The translations under genes and the position numbers were made by a program. 64,000 bases of DNA from Flavobacterium cellulosilyticum (GTDB lineage Bacteria > Bacteroidota > Bacteroidia > Flavobacteriales > Flavobacteriaceae), in NCBI RefSeq assembly GCF_004349355.1, contig NZ_SMFK01000001.1:248001-312000 (forward strand). The letters are read 5' to 3'. Each line of letters starts with the position of its first letter. The stretch's first letter is position 1. This document shows positions 38,345-47,670 of the stretch, piece after piece. A model generated the notes under the pieces. That model saw only the letters and a list, made by a program, of their open reading frames with translations, was not told the origin of the DNA and searched no databases.

Positions 38345-39540
38345 TTATTTTATCGTTTCCAAAATTGCTTGTCTCGCCAATTTAGGCTGCATATTTCTAT
38401 TATACAAAAGGGGATAATTAGTCCTATTGGGAATTGGATACTCATTTTTCCAAGACATACCATAATGCACTCCCCATAAAGTAACTCTGTTTGTTTTACC
38501 TTTGTGCTTTTTAAAAATCCCAAATAATTCTTTTTAACGATTCGCTAGTTCCTGTTCTATGGATTCAGGCAAACCATTTTTGTAGGGGTCTAAAAATGTT
38601 TCGAACTCTTCTAATTGATACTGGGGCTTCATCATACTTTTTCCTGTTATTTGACCTTCCATAGTAATTGGCAATACATCAACATCTAATTCGGTAATCA
38701 TAACTTTAACTCCTAATGCCGCATAGGCATCGATAGCTTGTTGAATACATTCCGTCTTAGGGAAATTCAAACCCCAATGTGCTTGAATCCCTACACCATC
38801 TATTCTTATTCCGGCGTCTTGAAGCATCTTTATCATTCGAACTATTCCGTCTCTTTTTTCAGGACGCCAGGCATTAAAGTCATTATAATACAATTCTGTG
38901 TCAGGAGTATATTCACTAGTATATTTGAATGCTAATCTAACCATTTCATCACCATCGCCAATACTGCGTACCCATGTTGTAGGCCTGTAGGAACCCTCAT
39001 TATCAATAACCTCATTTACTACATCCCAAGCCTGTACTCTTCCAGCATATCGACCAGCAACCGCTTTTATGTGGGTACGCAATCGCTATTTTTGTTCTTC
39101 TGGTGAATTAGCAGCACCTTTATCGTTTGTAAAAAACCATAAAGGTGTTTGACTGTACCCTATTAAAGTGTGCCCAATAATGAACATCTTGTTTTCTTTC
39201 GCAAAAGTAACATACGCATCAGCTGCTTTAAAATCATAAATCCCTGGTGATGGACATACTACTTCCGCTTTCATGCCGTTTTCAGGAGTAACGGTATTGA
39301 ATTCCCTTTTTACAATTGTATTCGAGGCGATATCCTTGCCCGAAACAATGACATATTTATGGCACTACCTACTAAAAAGTAGTTTTTAAAGACCTCTTTT
39401 AATGCTATATTTTCATTGGTTTTCGCTGTTACCAGAACAGCATTACTTTTCGCTTTTTGAGCCTTACAAGCTGTAAGTGATAGTTATAAAACACAAAATA
39501 TTGTGGATATTTTATTCCCTGCGACCTTTGTTTTTTTCAT
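38345..39540 (-). pseudogene. GH10 endo-xylanase pseudogene
   Basis: Read from the ATG at 39540 the product would be a secreted GH10 enzyme of about 399 residues. It is broken by an in-frame TAA in the signal peptide (39484-39486), a probable 1-bp deletion near 39350-39362, a TAG at 39086-39088 and a TAA at 38534-38536. The reading resumes in the same frame after each stop and ends at 38345. GH10 features remain: GHTLIGYSQTP, acid/base Glu in AWDVVNEV, nucleophile Glu in MITELDVD, and the final TLWGVHYGMSW. Four lesions make loss of function near certain unless the sequence is error-rich. Confidence 0.9.
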
Positions 39541-39942
39541 GGTTTTTTATTTATTAATAGAAAAATGCATTCCAACCTATTGTAATAACCCGCTGGGTGT
39601 AATTATTAAAAACGTCAGTTCGAGGTAGAATTTTTTTTACCAAAAAAAGCAATATAAAATAACGTATTATTCTTATGTTTTTATTTTGTTAAATTATTTA
39701 TTTTCAATACATTAAACAAAAACGTCAATGGTAGTGTTTTTTGTGGAGAGAAACCGAACAAAAAATGTATCGAGAACCGTTTTTAATGAGATTTCTCTTG
39801 TTCTCGATACAAATTTTCTGAAAAAGCTAATCGCATTTTCTGAAAATTCCTCACGCTGACGATAAATCATCATCAAAATCTAATTACACCCAACCTATTA
39901 TTCAAAATTAGCTACATCAAATTTTAGATTTACTACTTATAC
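39541..39942. repeat. Gene-free gap with nested inverted repeats (REP/MITE-like)
   Basis: A 402-bp gap. Perfect 12-bp inverted repeats tgggtgtaatta/taattacaccca lie at 39594-39605 and 39881-39892, just inside 10-bp direct repeats ccaacctatt (39572-39581 and 39890-39899). Inside are cgtcag/ctgacg ends and a central 12-bp hairpin. This resembles the palindromic intergenic repeats of flavobacteria. No reading frame is convincing. Confidence 0.6.
39760..39811 (-). terminator. Long hairpin, probable terminator of the lactonase-GH10 operon
   Basis: Perfect 12-bp arms tgtatcgagaac (39766-39777) and gttctcgataca (39800-39811), with a T-run on the minus strand after the stem. It lies about 130 bp past the lactonase stop and is also the core of the surrounding palindromic repeat. 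Confidence 0.7.
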
Positions 39943-40884
39943 TTATCTAACTCCATGTACCGCCATATCTAAGGTATATACAGAATCCATGGCAGTAATA
40001 AATAGTGTTGTTTGATTTGGTCCACCAAAAGTAATATTGGCTGTCCAGTTTTCAGGCACGGCGATATGTTCTATTTGTTGCCCTTCTTTATTGAAAACAG
40101 TAACGCCGTTTCCGGTTAGGTAAACATTACCTAAATGGTCAATAGTCATCCCATCAGAACCCATATTTGCAAACAGTTTTTTATTGGAAAGTTTGCCTTT
40201 TTTTCCAATAGTATAGGAGTAGGTTTTATTGCCTGCTTGATCGGCTACATACAAGGTTTTACCATTGGGTGTACCAATTATTCCATTCGGTTGGTCAAAG
40301 TGATCATCGGCTACAATTTTAGGTTTATCTGCATTTGGCGCTAGGTAATACACCCTTTTCGATTTTTGCTGGGGTTCTTGATGTTTCCACCAAGAGCGTT
40401 GGTAATAGGGGTCGGTAAAATAAATACCTCCTTTGGAATCTACCCAAAGATCATTGGGACCATTGAATTTTTTACCTTCAAAATTAGTAAGAAGCACGGT
40501 TACTTTTTTATCCACATCAATGCGCCATATTTCATTTTTTTCATCGGCAACAGCCAGCAAATTTCCTTGGTTGTCAAAATAGAGTCCGTTGGAACGACCG
40601 GATGGTTTCATATATTCCAAAACTGTATTATCAAGAGCGTTCCATTTTAGGATGCGGTCATTGGGCTGATCTGTAAAATAGACATCGCCATTTTTGTCTG
40701 CGGCAGGGCCTTCTGTAAATTCAAAACCGTCGGCAACTAAAGTAAGTTGAGCTCCATCAGCAATTATCGCTGAGTTTTTGTTTTTTTGAGCTTTGCAAGA
40801 TATATTTACTATCATAAGCAAACTGATGCCAATTAAATGTAAACAATGGTTTGATGACTGTTTATTTGTTATTGTTTTCATCAT
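39943..40884 (-). CDS. SMP-30/gluconolactonase-family lipoprotein
   Basis: A 313-residue six-bladed propeller with signal peptide and lipobox ISC (Cys30). Metal-site motifs of the family are present: FTEGPAADKNGDVYFTD, FNGPNDLWVD, FDQPNGI and GSDGMTIDHLGNVYLTG. Family members hydrolyse sugar lactones, though many have other activities. It begins 1 bp after the GH10 stop codon (40886-40888), so the two are almost surely co-transcribed and translationally coupled. That suggests a role in xylan side-chain or aldonolactone metabolism in the periplasm, which is inference. Confidence 0.87.
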   Translation of the reverse strand: MMKTITNKQSSNHCLHLIGISLLMIVNISCKAQKNKNSAIIADGAQLTLVADGFEFTEGPAADKNGDVYFTDQPNDRILKWNALDNTVLEYMKPSGRSNGLYFDNQGNLLAVADEKNEIWRIDVDKKVTVLLTNFEGKKFNGPNDLWVDSKGGIYFTDPYYQRSWWKHQEPQQKSKRVYYLAPNADKPKIVADDHFDQPNGIIGTPNGKTLYVADQAGNKTYSYTIGKKGKLSNKKLFANMGSDGMTIDHLGNVYLTGNGVTVFNKEGQQIEHIAVPENWTANITFGGPNQTTLFITAMDSVYTLDMAVHGVR

Positions 40885-40885
40885 G

Positions 40886-42001
40886 TTATTCCTTTTCTAT
40901 TTTCACTTTTAATCCCTCTAGAAAACCAAAATAGGCAGGTTTTGGCTTTAAATCATCATCATAAATAGTAGGCCAATCTTTCATATTGAAAAAGCCTTTA
41001 ATCCAAGAATCTCTATCTGTAAAATCCCATAATGTAATTCCAAATTGCTGTTTTTTCGGAACGATGCTACGATACATCAAAACTAGATTTTTATATTTTT
41101 CAGCCTGGGCCTGTTTCATTTCATTTGTTAGTGAACTATAATTTTCAATACCACCTGATCTTTCGTCATTGTGTGTATTAAAAATAATATCCACTTCAGA
41201 CAAATGAATTTGCAAGCCTGTTTCTGCAGCTTTCTTCAATGAATAGGCGATAACTTCATCTGGTGTATCCATACGAATATGCATTTGAAAACCAATACCA
41301 TGAATGGGCACACCCTCTTTCTTAAACTCTTCGACCATTTTCAAAACGGCATCTAATTTTGTCGTATCACGCTCAATATTGAAATCGTTATAAAACAATA
41401 CAGCAGCGGGATCCGCTTCATGAGCATACCGAAAGGCATTTGCTATGTATTCTTTACCCAAATTATTGTACCAGAAGGTTTTTCTATATTCACTACCCTT
41501 AGATTCAAAAGCTTCGTTGACAACATCCCAGCCAGCTACTTTGCCTTTGTATCTACCTACATATTTATGAATATACTCTTTCATAAATTCCCCCAGCCAT
41601 ACGTTGTCTTTGGCACCTTTTTCTTCTACCCATTTAGGGGTACTGCTGTGCCAAATAAGATTATGACCAAAAAGACGTTGCTTGTGCTTGTTGGCGTAAT
41701 ACAATATGGTATCGGCCTTTTTCCAATTAAACTGGTTTTCAGCAGGTAAAATTTCACGCATTTTCATATCGCTAGTAGCTGTTATACTATTGAAATTTGA
41801 AATCTGCAACGCCATTAATGCTTCGTCATTGATCAATTTATTGATATTAATTGCTGTACCAATTGGAAATTCTGAAACGTTTTTCAGACCTGCCAAATCA
41901 GTTGATTTTTGGTTTAAACTTTTACATGCTGTAAAGGAAAACACAATCAAAATAACATGGATTATTTTAATTTGAGGATAATTTTGTTTTTTAGATATCA
42001 T
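40886..42001 (-). CDS. GH10 endo-1,4-beta-xylanase, lipoprotein
   Basis: A 371-residue GH10 enzyme with lipobox FTAC (Cys26). The barrel motifs are intact: GHNLIWHSSTPKW, acid/base Glu163 in WDVVNEAF, YNDFNIE, GIGFQMHI, nucleophile Glu269 in IHLSEVDI, and LWDFTDRDSW. It should cut internal xylan linkages at the cell surface or in the periplasm. It is the only intact GH10 gene of the three in this cluster. Part of it is closely similar at DNA level to the pseudogene at 42114-43664, indicating tandem duplication. Confidence 0.93.
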   Translation of the reverse strand: MISKKQNYPQIKIIHVILIVFSFTACKSLNQKSTDLAGLKNVSEFPIGTAININKLINDEALMALQISNFNSITATSDMKMREILPAENQFNWKKADTILYYANKHKQRLFGHNLIWHSSTPKWVEEKGAKDNVWLGEFMKEYIHKYVGRYKGKVAGWDVVNEAFESKGSEYRKTFWYNNLGKEYIANAFRYAHEADPAAVLFYNDFNIERDTTKLDAVLKMVEEFKKEGVPIHGIGFQMHIRMDTPDEVIAYSLKKAAETGLQIHLSEVDIIFNTHNDERSGGIENYSSLTNEMKQAQAEKYKNLVLMYRSIVPKKQQFGITLWDFTDRDSWIKGFFNMKDWPTIYDDDLKPKPAYFGFLEGLKVKIEKE

Positions 42002-42113
42002 GAGAATATAATTAATATTATTTATAAAAAACGAATTTAAAAACCTTTATACTGACTCAGATCGTCGGTTGGTTTCAATTCCTATTGAACATTAAATAGA
42101 AATACTTACTAAA

Positions 42114-43664
42114 TTATTTAGGTGTCTGTATGTGGATAAATATTGGTTTCTCCATTTCCGTTTTATAAGCCTCCAATACAAATGCATTTTTTTCTATACG
42201 GGCCTCTTTCCAATCATGCCATGGAAAACCATTTTTGTTAGACCAATATTCCCAATCCCAATTGATGTAGCAAAATGCCTTTATCCCTGGATTATCATTT
42301 AACATTTCGAAAAAAGGTTTGAACCATTTATCCCAAGAAATTCTACCATCCAAAACTCCAACAAATCGTGGTGTACACTCGCCAATCATCACTGGTTTTT
42401 TATGAATATGCGCTGCATCAAAAAAGTTTTTTAAGCCACTATGATCAAATTCTTCAGGACTAAAAACATCAATACCCCACCAATCTACATATTGATCACC
42501 AGGATAATAGGCCATTAACTTTTCAAGACCTATAAAATTTGCAGAGCCACCACCCGAGCACCAAACCGCAGCCGACTTTATATTTTTTTCCTTAAATGCT
42601 TTGAAAATAGTTATAAATACTATTTTATAACTTTTAGGTGAATACCCATTCCAGTCGCATTCAAACTCGTAGCCAATTCTGGTAAAGGATGGTCTATCCA
42701 AATCCAAAAGCACCTTATAAAATGCTTCCAATTGCGCATTGTATTTTCCGTTGGCAACTTCTTTATCTAAGGCTGCTCTAGTATCCTTACCGCCAATACA
42801 TCCTAACCCAATTTGGGGCATCATCCCTTTGGGCAAGCTATCTCAAACATGTTTTAAACTTTTCCCCCAAGTTTCAATCCTTTTTACTGGAGCGGTTATA
42901 TTAACATACGTCATATAAATTGCTGGCATTTTATCTTGACCAATAGCATTTACATAATCATTAAAACCCTTTTTATCCTGACCAGCACCGTGATAAATTC
43001 CTGTTTCGGGTTCGTACTTAGCATTGTAAAACTCACGGATAATCTTATTCTCTTGGGCATTACCTTTTAAACCCTCTAGAAAACCATAATAGGCAGGTTT
43101 AGGCTTTAACTCTTCATCATAAATGGTAGGCCAATCTTTCATTTTGAAGAAACCTCGAACCCAAGTATCACGATCCGTAAAATCCGATAATGTAATCCCA
43201 AATTGCTGTTTTTTCGGAACGATGCTACGATACATCAAAACTAGATTTTTATATTTTTCAGCCTGGGCCTGTTTTATTTCATTTGCAAGCCTGTTTCTGC
43301 AGCTTTCTTCAATGAATAGGCGATAACTTCATCTGGTGTATCCATACGAATATGCATTTGAAAACCAATACCATGAATGGGTACACCATTTTTTTTAAAT
43401 TCTTCGACCATTTTTAAAACGGCATTTAATTTTGTAGTATCACGCTCAATGTTGAAATCGTTATAAAACAACACAGCAGCGGGATCCGCTTGATGGGCAT
43501 AGCGAAAGGCATTTGCTACATAGTCTTTACCCAAATTATTGTACCAGAACGTTTTTCTATATTCACCACCTGAAGATTCAAAAGCTTCGTTGACAACATC
43601 CCAACCAGCTACTTTGCCTTTGTATTGGCCTTTTTCCAATCAAATTGGTTTTCGAGGTTTTAGA
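42114..43664 (-). pseudogene. GH10 / GH26-like fusion pseudogene
   Basis: The 5' part is a damaged copy of the neighbouring GH10 gene. Relative to it, 160 bp are missing at 43622-43626 and 85 bp at 43281-43285, both shifting the frame, and the signal peptide region is absent. The 85-bp loss removes the catalytic nucleophile. After the GH10 end the frame runs on into a second barrel of about 320 residues, crossed by one TGA at 42843-42845. This barrel has paired glutamates (RIGYEFECDWNGY and VMIGECTPR) like clan GH-A enzymes, most like GH26. The downstream 240 codons (42114-42836) are still open. Confidence 0.85.
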
Positions 43665-43752
43665 TGTATAATAAGACTTCTTCAACATAGAGAAATTCAT
43701 TTAAAAACTAAATTATATTTCAATTTAAAAGACTCCTTTTTTGAAGAATCAA

Positions 43753-45918
43753 TTATTTAATAGTAACCGCCAAGATACTTACAATATCCTTAGCCGATGT
43801 GGCCACAGATAATACAAATTCGCCCGGTTCAACTTTCCAACTCGATGCTTTTTCATCGTAGAAAGCCAAATCTTTTACTTTTACTTTCATTTCTACTGTT
43901 TTTTGTTCACCAGGAGCCAAGAAAACTTTATCAAAAGCTTTCAATTCTTTTTTAGGTCTTAAAACCGAACAAATTGTTTGACTTGAATACAACTGAACAA
44001 CCTCAGCTCCATTGGTTTTACCCGTATTTTTAACATTTACTTTCACTATAATTTCATCCTCTTGATTGTATTCTTTTTTGTTTGTAGTTGCGTTTGAAAT
44101 AGCAAAGGTAGTATACGACATTCCGTACCCAAAAGGAAATTGAGGCACAATACCTTTGGTATCAAACCAACGGTAACCCACCAAAATATCTTCGTCATAA
44201 TTCACTTTCAGATCATGCCCCGGATAAGCTCCCATGGCGTGTGCTGGCGATTGGCTTAAAGTTATTGGAATAGTAAAAGGCAATTTTCCTGATGGGAATT
44301 CTTTGCCACTCAATACATCAACAACAGCATTTCCAGCTTCCATACCTCCGTACCATCCCCAAACTAAAGCAGGAACACGTGATTGGATACCGGCTAATTC
44401 TAATGGAGAACCTGCTATAATTACCACTATCGTTTTAGGATTGGCTTTGGCCACTTCTTGAATTAAGGTTTCTTGTCCGTATGGCAAACGCATATGCAAT
44501 CTATCGAAAGATTCAGAATCAAAATCATGATTCAAACCTGCAAAAACAATAGCCACATCCGATTTTTTGGCTTGGGCCACCGCTTCGTTTATTAGATTCC
44601 AATCTACTTTATCGGTATTCAATTGTCCTATGTTACTTCTTTCTGCTACAAAAGATTGCTTTTCATAGCCTTGTGCAAAGTTTATTTGCACTGTTTTACC
44701 AAATTTTTCGGTCATTGCCTGAAGCGGAGTCACTTCGTATAAGGCTTTTATTTCTGAACTAAATCCGCCACCACAATGTTTACGAGTTGCATTGTCTCCA
44801 ATTACCGCTACCGATTTCAGGGCACTCATATTCAACGGTAAAATTTGCTTTTCGTTTTTCAGTAAAATAACCGCTTCTACTGCAGAACGATAAGCCGATT
44901 GCTGGTGTTCTTTTGTATTTATCGAACCTGTTTGACGTGTTTTTGGATCTAATACTTTGGTTTTTATCATCACTCGCAGAATGTTGGCCACTTTTTCGTT
45001 GATCAAACTTTCTTTCAAGCGACCTTCTTGCACCGATTTGATCAACGGATCTGCAAAATACCAATCGTTGTAATTGTCTTTTTCGGTTCCCATTTCTAAA
45101 TCCAAACCAGCCAAGGCCGCTTGGTCTGTACTATGAACAGCATCCCAATCGGACATAAACACTCCTTTGAAATTAAACTCTTTGCGCAAGATGGTTCTAC
45201 CCAAATAATAATTCTCAGTGCAATACTCCCCTCTAAACTTATTATAACCCCCCATCACTGTTAATGCACCCGCATCTACAATTGAAGATTTAAAACCTGG
45301 TAAATAGATTTCGCGAAAAGCGCGTTCGCTCATATTTACATCAATAACAAAACGATTTTCCTCTTGATTATTGGCTACAAAATGCTTTACACAAGCCGCA
45401 ACTTCCTGAGTTTGCAAGGCTTGAATATAATTGATAGAAAGTTGTGATATGAGGTAAGGATCCTCACTCAAATATTCGAAATTTCTACCACAAAGTGGCG
45501 AACGAATGATGTTGATTCCGGGACCTAATAAAACATCTTTTTTACGAAAACGAGCCTCTTCACCCAAAACAACACCGCGTTGTTTGGCTAATTCCATATT
45601 CCAACTGGCAGCCATGGCTGTACCCGGAGGAAAACAAGTAGAGGAATCGTTGGTTTGTCCCGTATATTTCCAATTATGGCGATTCATTTCTGCTCTTACC
45701 CCATGAGGGCCATCAGACAATGCCCATTCTGGAATTCCAAGTCGTTTTATATCAGAAATATAAAATTTTGAATTCCCATGCAACAAGCTCACTTTTTCTT
45801 TTAAAGTCATTTTTTTAATCAATTGTTGAATTCTTTTTTCTGTCGCAGCATCCTGTTGGGAAAAGGAGTTTTGAAAAAATAGGGAAAGTAAAACAATAAC
45901 AATAAATCGTAATCTCAT
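43753..45918 (-). CDS. GH3 beta-glycosidase (beta-glucosidase or beta-xylosidase)
   Basis: I prefer the ATG at 45918, which starts a normal signal peptide (MRLRFIVIVLLSLFFQNSFS). The longer frame from 45945 adds nine residues. The 721-residue product has the GH3 N-terminal barrel (LSDGPHGVR, GPGINIIRSPLCGRNFEYLSEDP, VKHFVANNQE, nucleophile Asp257 in VFMSDWDA). It also has the GH3 C-terminal sandwich (VAIVFAGLNHDFDSE) and a fibronectin III-like tail. It lies upstream of the GH10 genes and probably hydrolyses the short oligosaccharides they release. Exact sugar specificity is not readable. Confidence 0.92.
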   Translation of the reverse strand: MRLRFIVIVLLSLFFQNSFSQQDAATEKRIQQLIKKMTLKEKVSLLHGNSKFYISDIKRLGIPEWALSDGPHGVRAEMNRHNWKYTGQTNDSSTCFPPGTAMAASWNMELAKQRGVVLGEEARFRKKDVLLGPGINIIRSPLCGRNFEYLSEDPYLISQLSINYIQALQTQEVAACVKHFVANNQEENRFVIDVNMSERAFREIYLPGFKSSIVDAGALTVMGGYNKFRGEYCTENYYLGRTILRKEFNFKGVFMSDWDAVHSTDQAALAGLDLEMGTEKDNYNDWYFADPLIKSVQEGRLKESLINEKVANILRVMIKTKVLDPKTRQTGSINTKEHQQSAYRSAVEAVILLKNEKQILPLNMSALKSVAVIGDNATRKHCGGGFSSEIKALYEVTPLQAMTEKFGKTVQINFAQGYEKQSFVAERSNIGQLNTDKVDWNLINEAVAQAKKSDVAIVFAGLNHDFDSESFDRLHMRLPYGQETLIQEVAKANPKTIVVIIAGSPLELAGIQSRVPALVWGWYGGMEAGNAVVDVLSGKEFPSGKLPFTIPITLSQSPAHAMGAYPGHDLKVNYDEDILVGYRWFDTKGIVPQFPFGYGMSYTTFAISNATTNKKEYNQEDEIIVKVNVKNTGKTNGAEVVQLYSSQTICSVLRPKKELKAFDKVFLAPGEQKTVEMKVKVKDLAFYDEKASSWKVEPGEFVLSVATSAKDIVSILAVTIK

Positions 45919-46206
45919 ATCATCTTCTGTGTTTGTTAACCTCAAAAGGTTATATTAAAAAAATTGAACTCCTAGATGCCTTTTAAATTGAAATTAAAAA
46001 AAACACTCTAAATTAATGTGTTTCCAAAAATAGAAGAATAACAACTATCAAAATGGCACAAATCAAGCATATTATAAAACAAATGAAGCAGATATAGCAA
46101 ATAAGCCCTTATACAGCAAGTGTTTTAAAAAAAACAGGCCTTTATCACATTGGTATCGCCTACTCATTCGCAAAACCCATGTGATTCTTCATGTTACTGT
46201 TTTTTG

Positions 46207-47655
46207 TTATGGATTGGGTACTATTAATTTATTTGCTGCCAGTTCGCCACTCGGAATAGGCCAAATATAATTACTACTAGATGGCAACACCAAAGGAGCT
46301 GTACCGATAGATCCTTTTTTGGCAGGCAAGGTTTGCACTTTTCTTTGCAAATCCATCAAACGGAAACCTTCTCCCAAAAATTCGATATCCCGTTCTTTTT
46401 GAATAGTTGCAATAAGCCCTTCTTTTGTTGCTACATCAATTACGGGAAACAAATAATTAGGGTCCGAACGATTTCTTACTGCTTTTAGTAAGGCTAATGC
46501 GGTAGCTAAATCATTGGTGCTGGCAGCAGCTTCGGCATAATTTAGCAAAACTTCTGCATAGCGAATAACAGGCACATAATCTCTAAATGGAGCTGTTGTG
46601 ACATTAAACTTTTTTACTATTTTTTGATTGGCCACATTGGTACCAATTAAACTTGCACGAGCATCCGAACTTGAATTCAATGCAGGATCGCTTGCCACAC
46701 CTGCAGCAGCTAAAAAGAGAATTGGCTGCGTTACATAATTATAAGCTAAGGCAAATTGCGCCGCAGGAGTTTCTGTGGTTGAATTTGCGAAAGGAATAGA
46801 AAAAATTGCTTCGCTTCCGGTATAACTACCTCCAAAAAGACCTGCAAAACTAGCTTCTAATTTTAGGGTCAAACCTTCTCCTGTATACTGAAAAGGAGCT
46901 GTGGCAGATACTATTTTTTGGGATTCGGCAATCACTTTTTCAAAATTGTTCTGCACTAATAAAACCCTTGTTTTTAATGCTATCGCTGTGACTTTTTTTG
47001 CTCTTGAAGCATTCAACAAGGACGTGCTGTAACTCAACGGCAAATCAATTTCGGCTTCGTCTAAATCTTTTAGGATTTGCGTATAGACTTTATCCACCGT
47101 ACTTCGAGCCAAATCATTATTTCCCGAAGTCGTAATTGGCGTTAATCGCAAAGGCAAACCCAAAGCATTTTTGTCTTGATTATAAGGTTTGGCATAAGTT
47201 TGAACCAAACTAAAATAACAAAAGGCACGAATAAACTTGGCTTCGGCAATATAATTTTTGGCCAAAGTGCCAGGAATTACATTGGTTTCATTCATCTTGC
47301 TAATTAGAATATTCGAAGCATTTATGGCAGTATAACCCACCGACCACACATTGTTTACAAAATCATTTGTCGATGCCATATTCTGATTCCAAACTGCGGA
47401 ACCGGTGGCGGCATTACCATCATTTTGACCAAACTGGTCGGCGCGTTGCTCATTAAAAACAATAAATCTCCCGCCATAAAAACTTTGATTTTGCAATTGC
47501 TTGTACAAATTATTGGTTTGCGCCAAAATCTTTTCGGGCGTGCTGTATGCAATGGCTTCGGGGATACTCGTTTGGGGTTGGGTGTTTAACAAATCGTCAT
47601 TGCAAGCAGTAGCAAACATCAGAACAAGCCAGCTTATTAGAATATATTTTTTCAT
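46207..47655 (-). CDS. SusD/RagB-like lipoprotein
   Basis: A 482-residue lipoprotein with lipobox ATAC (Cys18). SusD motifs include EAKFIRAFCYFSLVQTYA, ALKTRVLLVQNNFEKVI, AEVLLNYAEAAASTND and ERDIEFLGEGFRLMDLQR. It is shorter than the fructan SusDs and belongs to a different SusD subgroup. It lies 15 bp after its SusC partner. The GH3 gene follows after 288 bp in the same direction, so a hemicellulose-derived substrate is plausible but unproven. Confidence 0.92.
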   Translation of the reverse strand: MKKYILISWLVLMFATACNDDLLNTQPQTSIPEAIAYSTPEKILAQTNNLYKQLQNQSFYGGRFIVFNEQRADQFGQNDGNAATGSAVWNQNMASTNDFVNNVWSVGYTAINASNILISKMNETNVIPGTLAKNYIAEAKFIRAFCYFSLVQTYAKPYNQDKNALGLPLRLTPITTSGNNDLARSTVDKVYTQILKDLDEAEIDLPLSYSTSLLNASRAKKVTAIALKTRVLLVQNNFEKVIAESQKIVSATAPFQYTGEGLTLKLEASFAGLFGGSYTGSEAIFSIPFANSTTETPAAQFALAYNYVTQPILFLAAAGVASDPALNSSSDARASLIGTNVANQKIVKKFNVTTAPFRDYVPVIRYAEVLLNYAEAAASTNDLATALALLKAVRNRSDPNYLFPVIDVATKEGLIATIQKERDIEFLGEGFRLMDLQRKVQTLPAKKGSIGTAPLVLPSSSNYIWPIPSGELAANKLIVPNP

Positions 47656-47670
47656 TTTTTTTCTTTTAAA

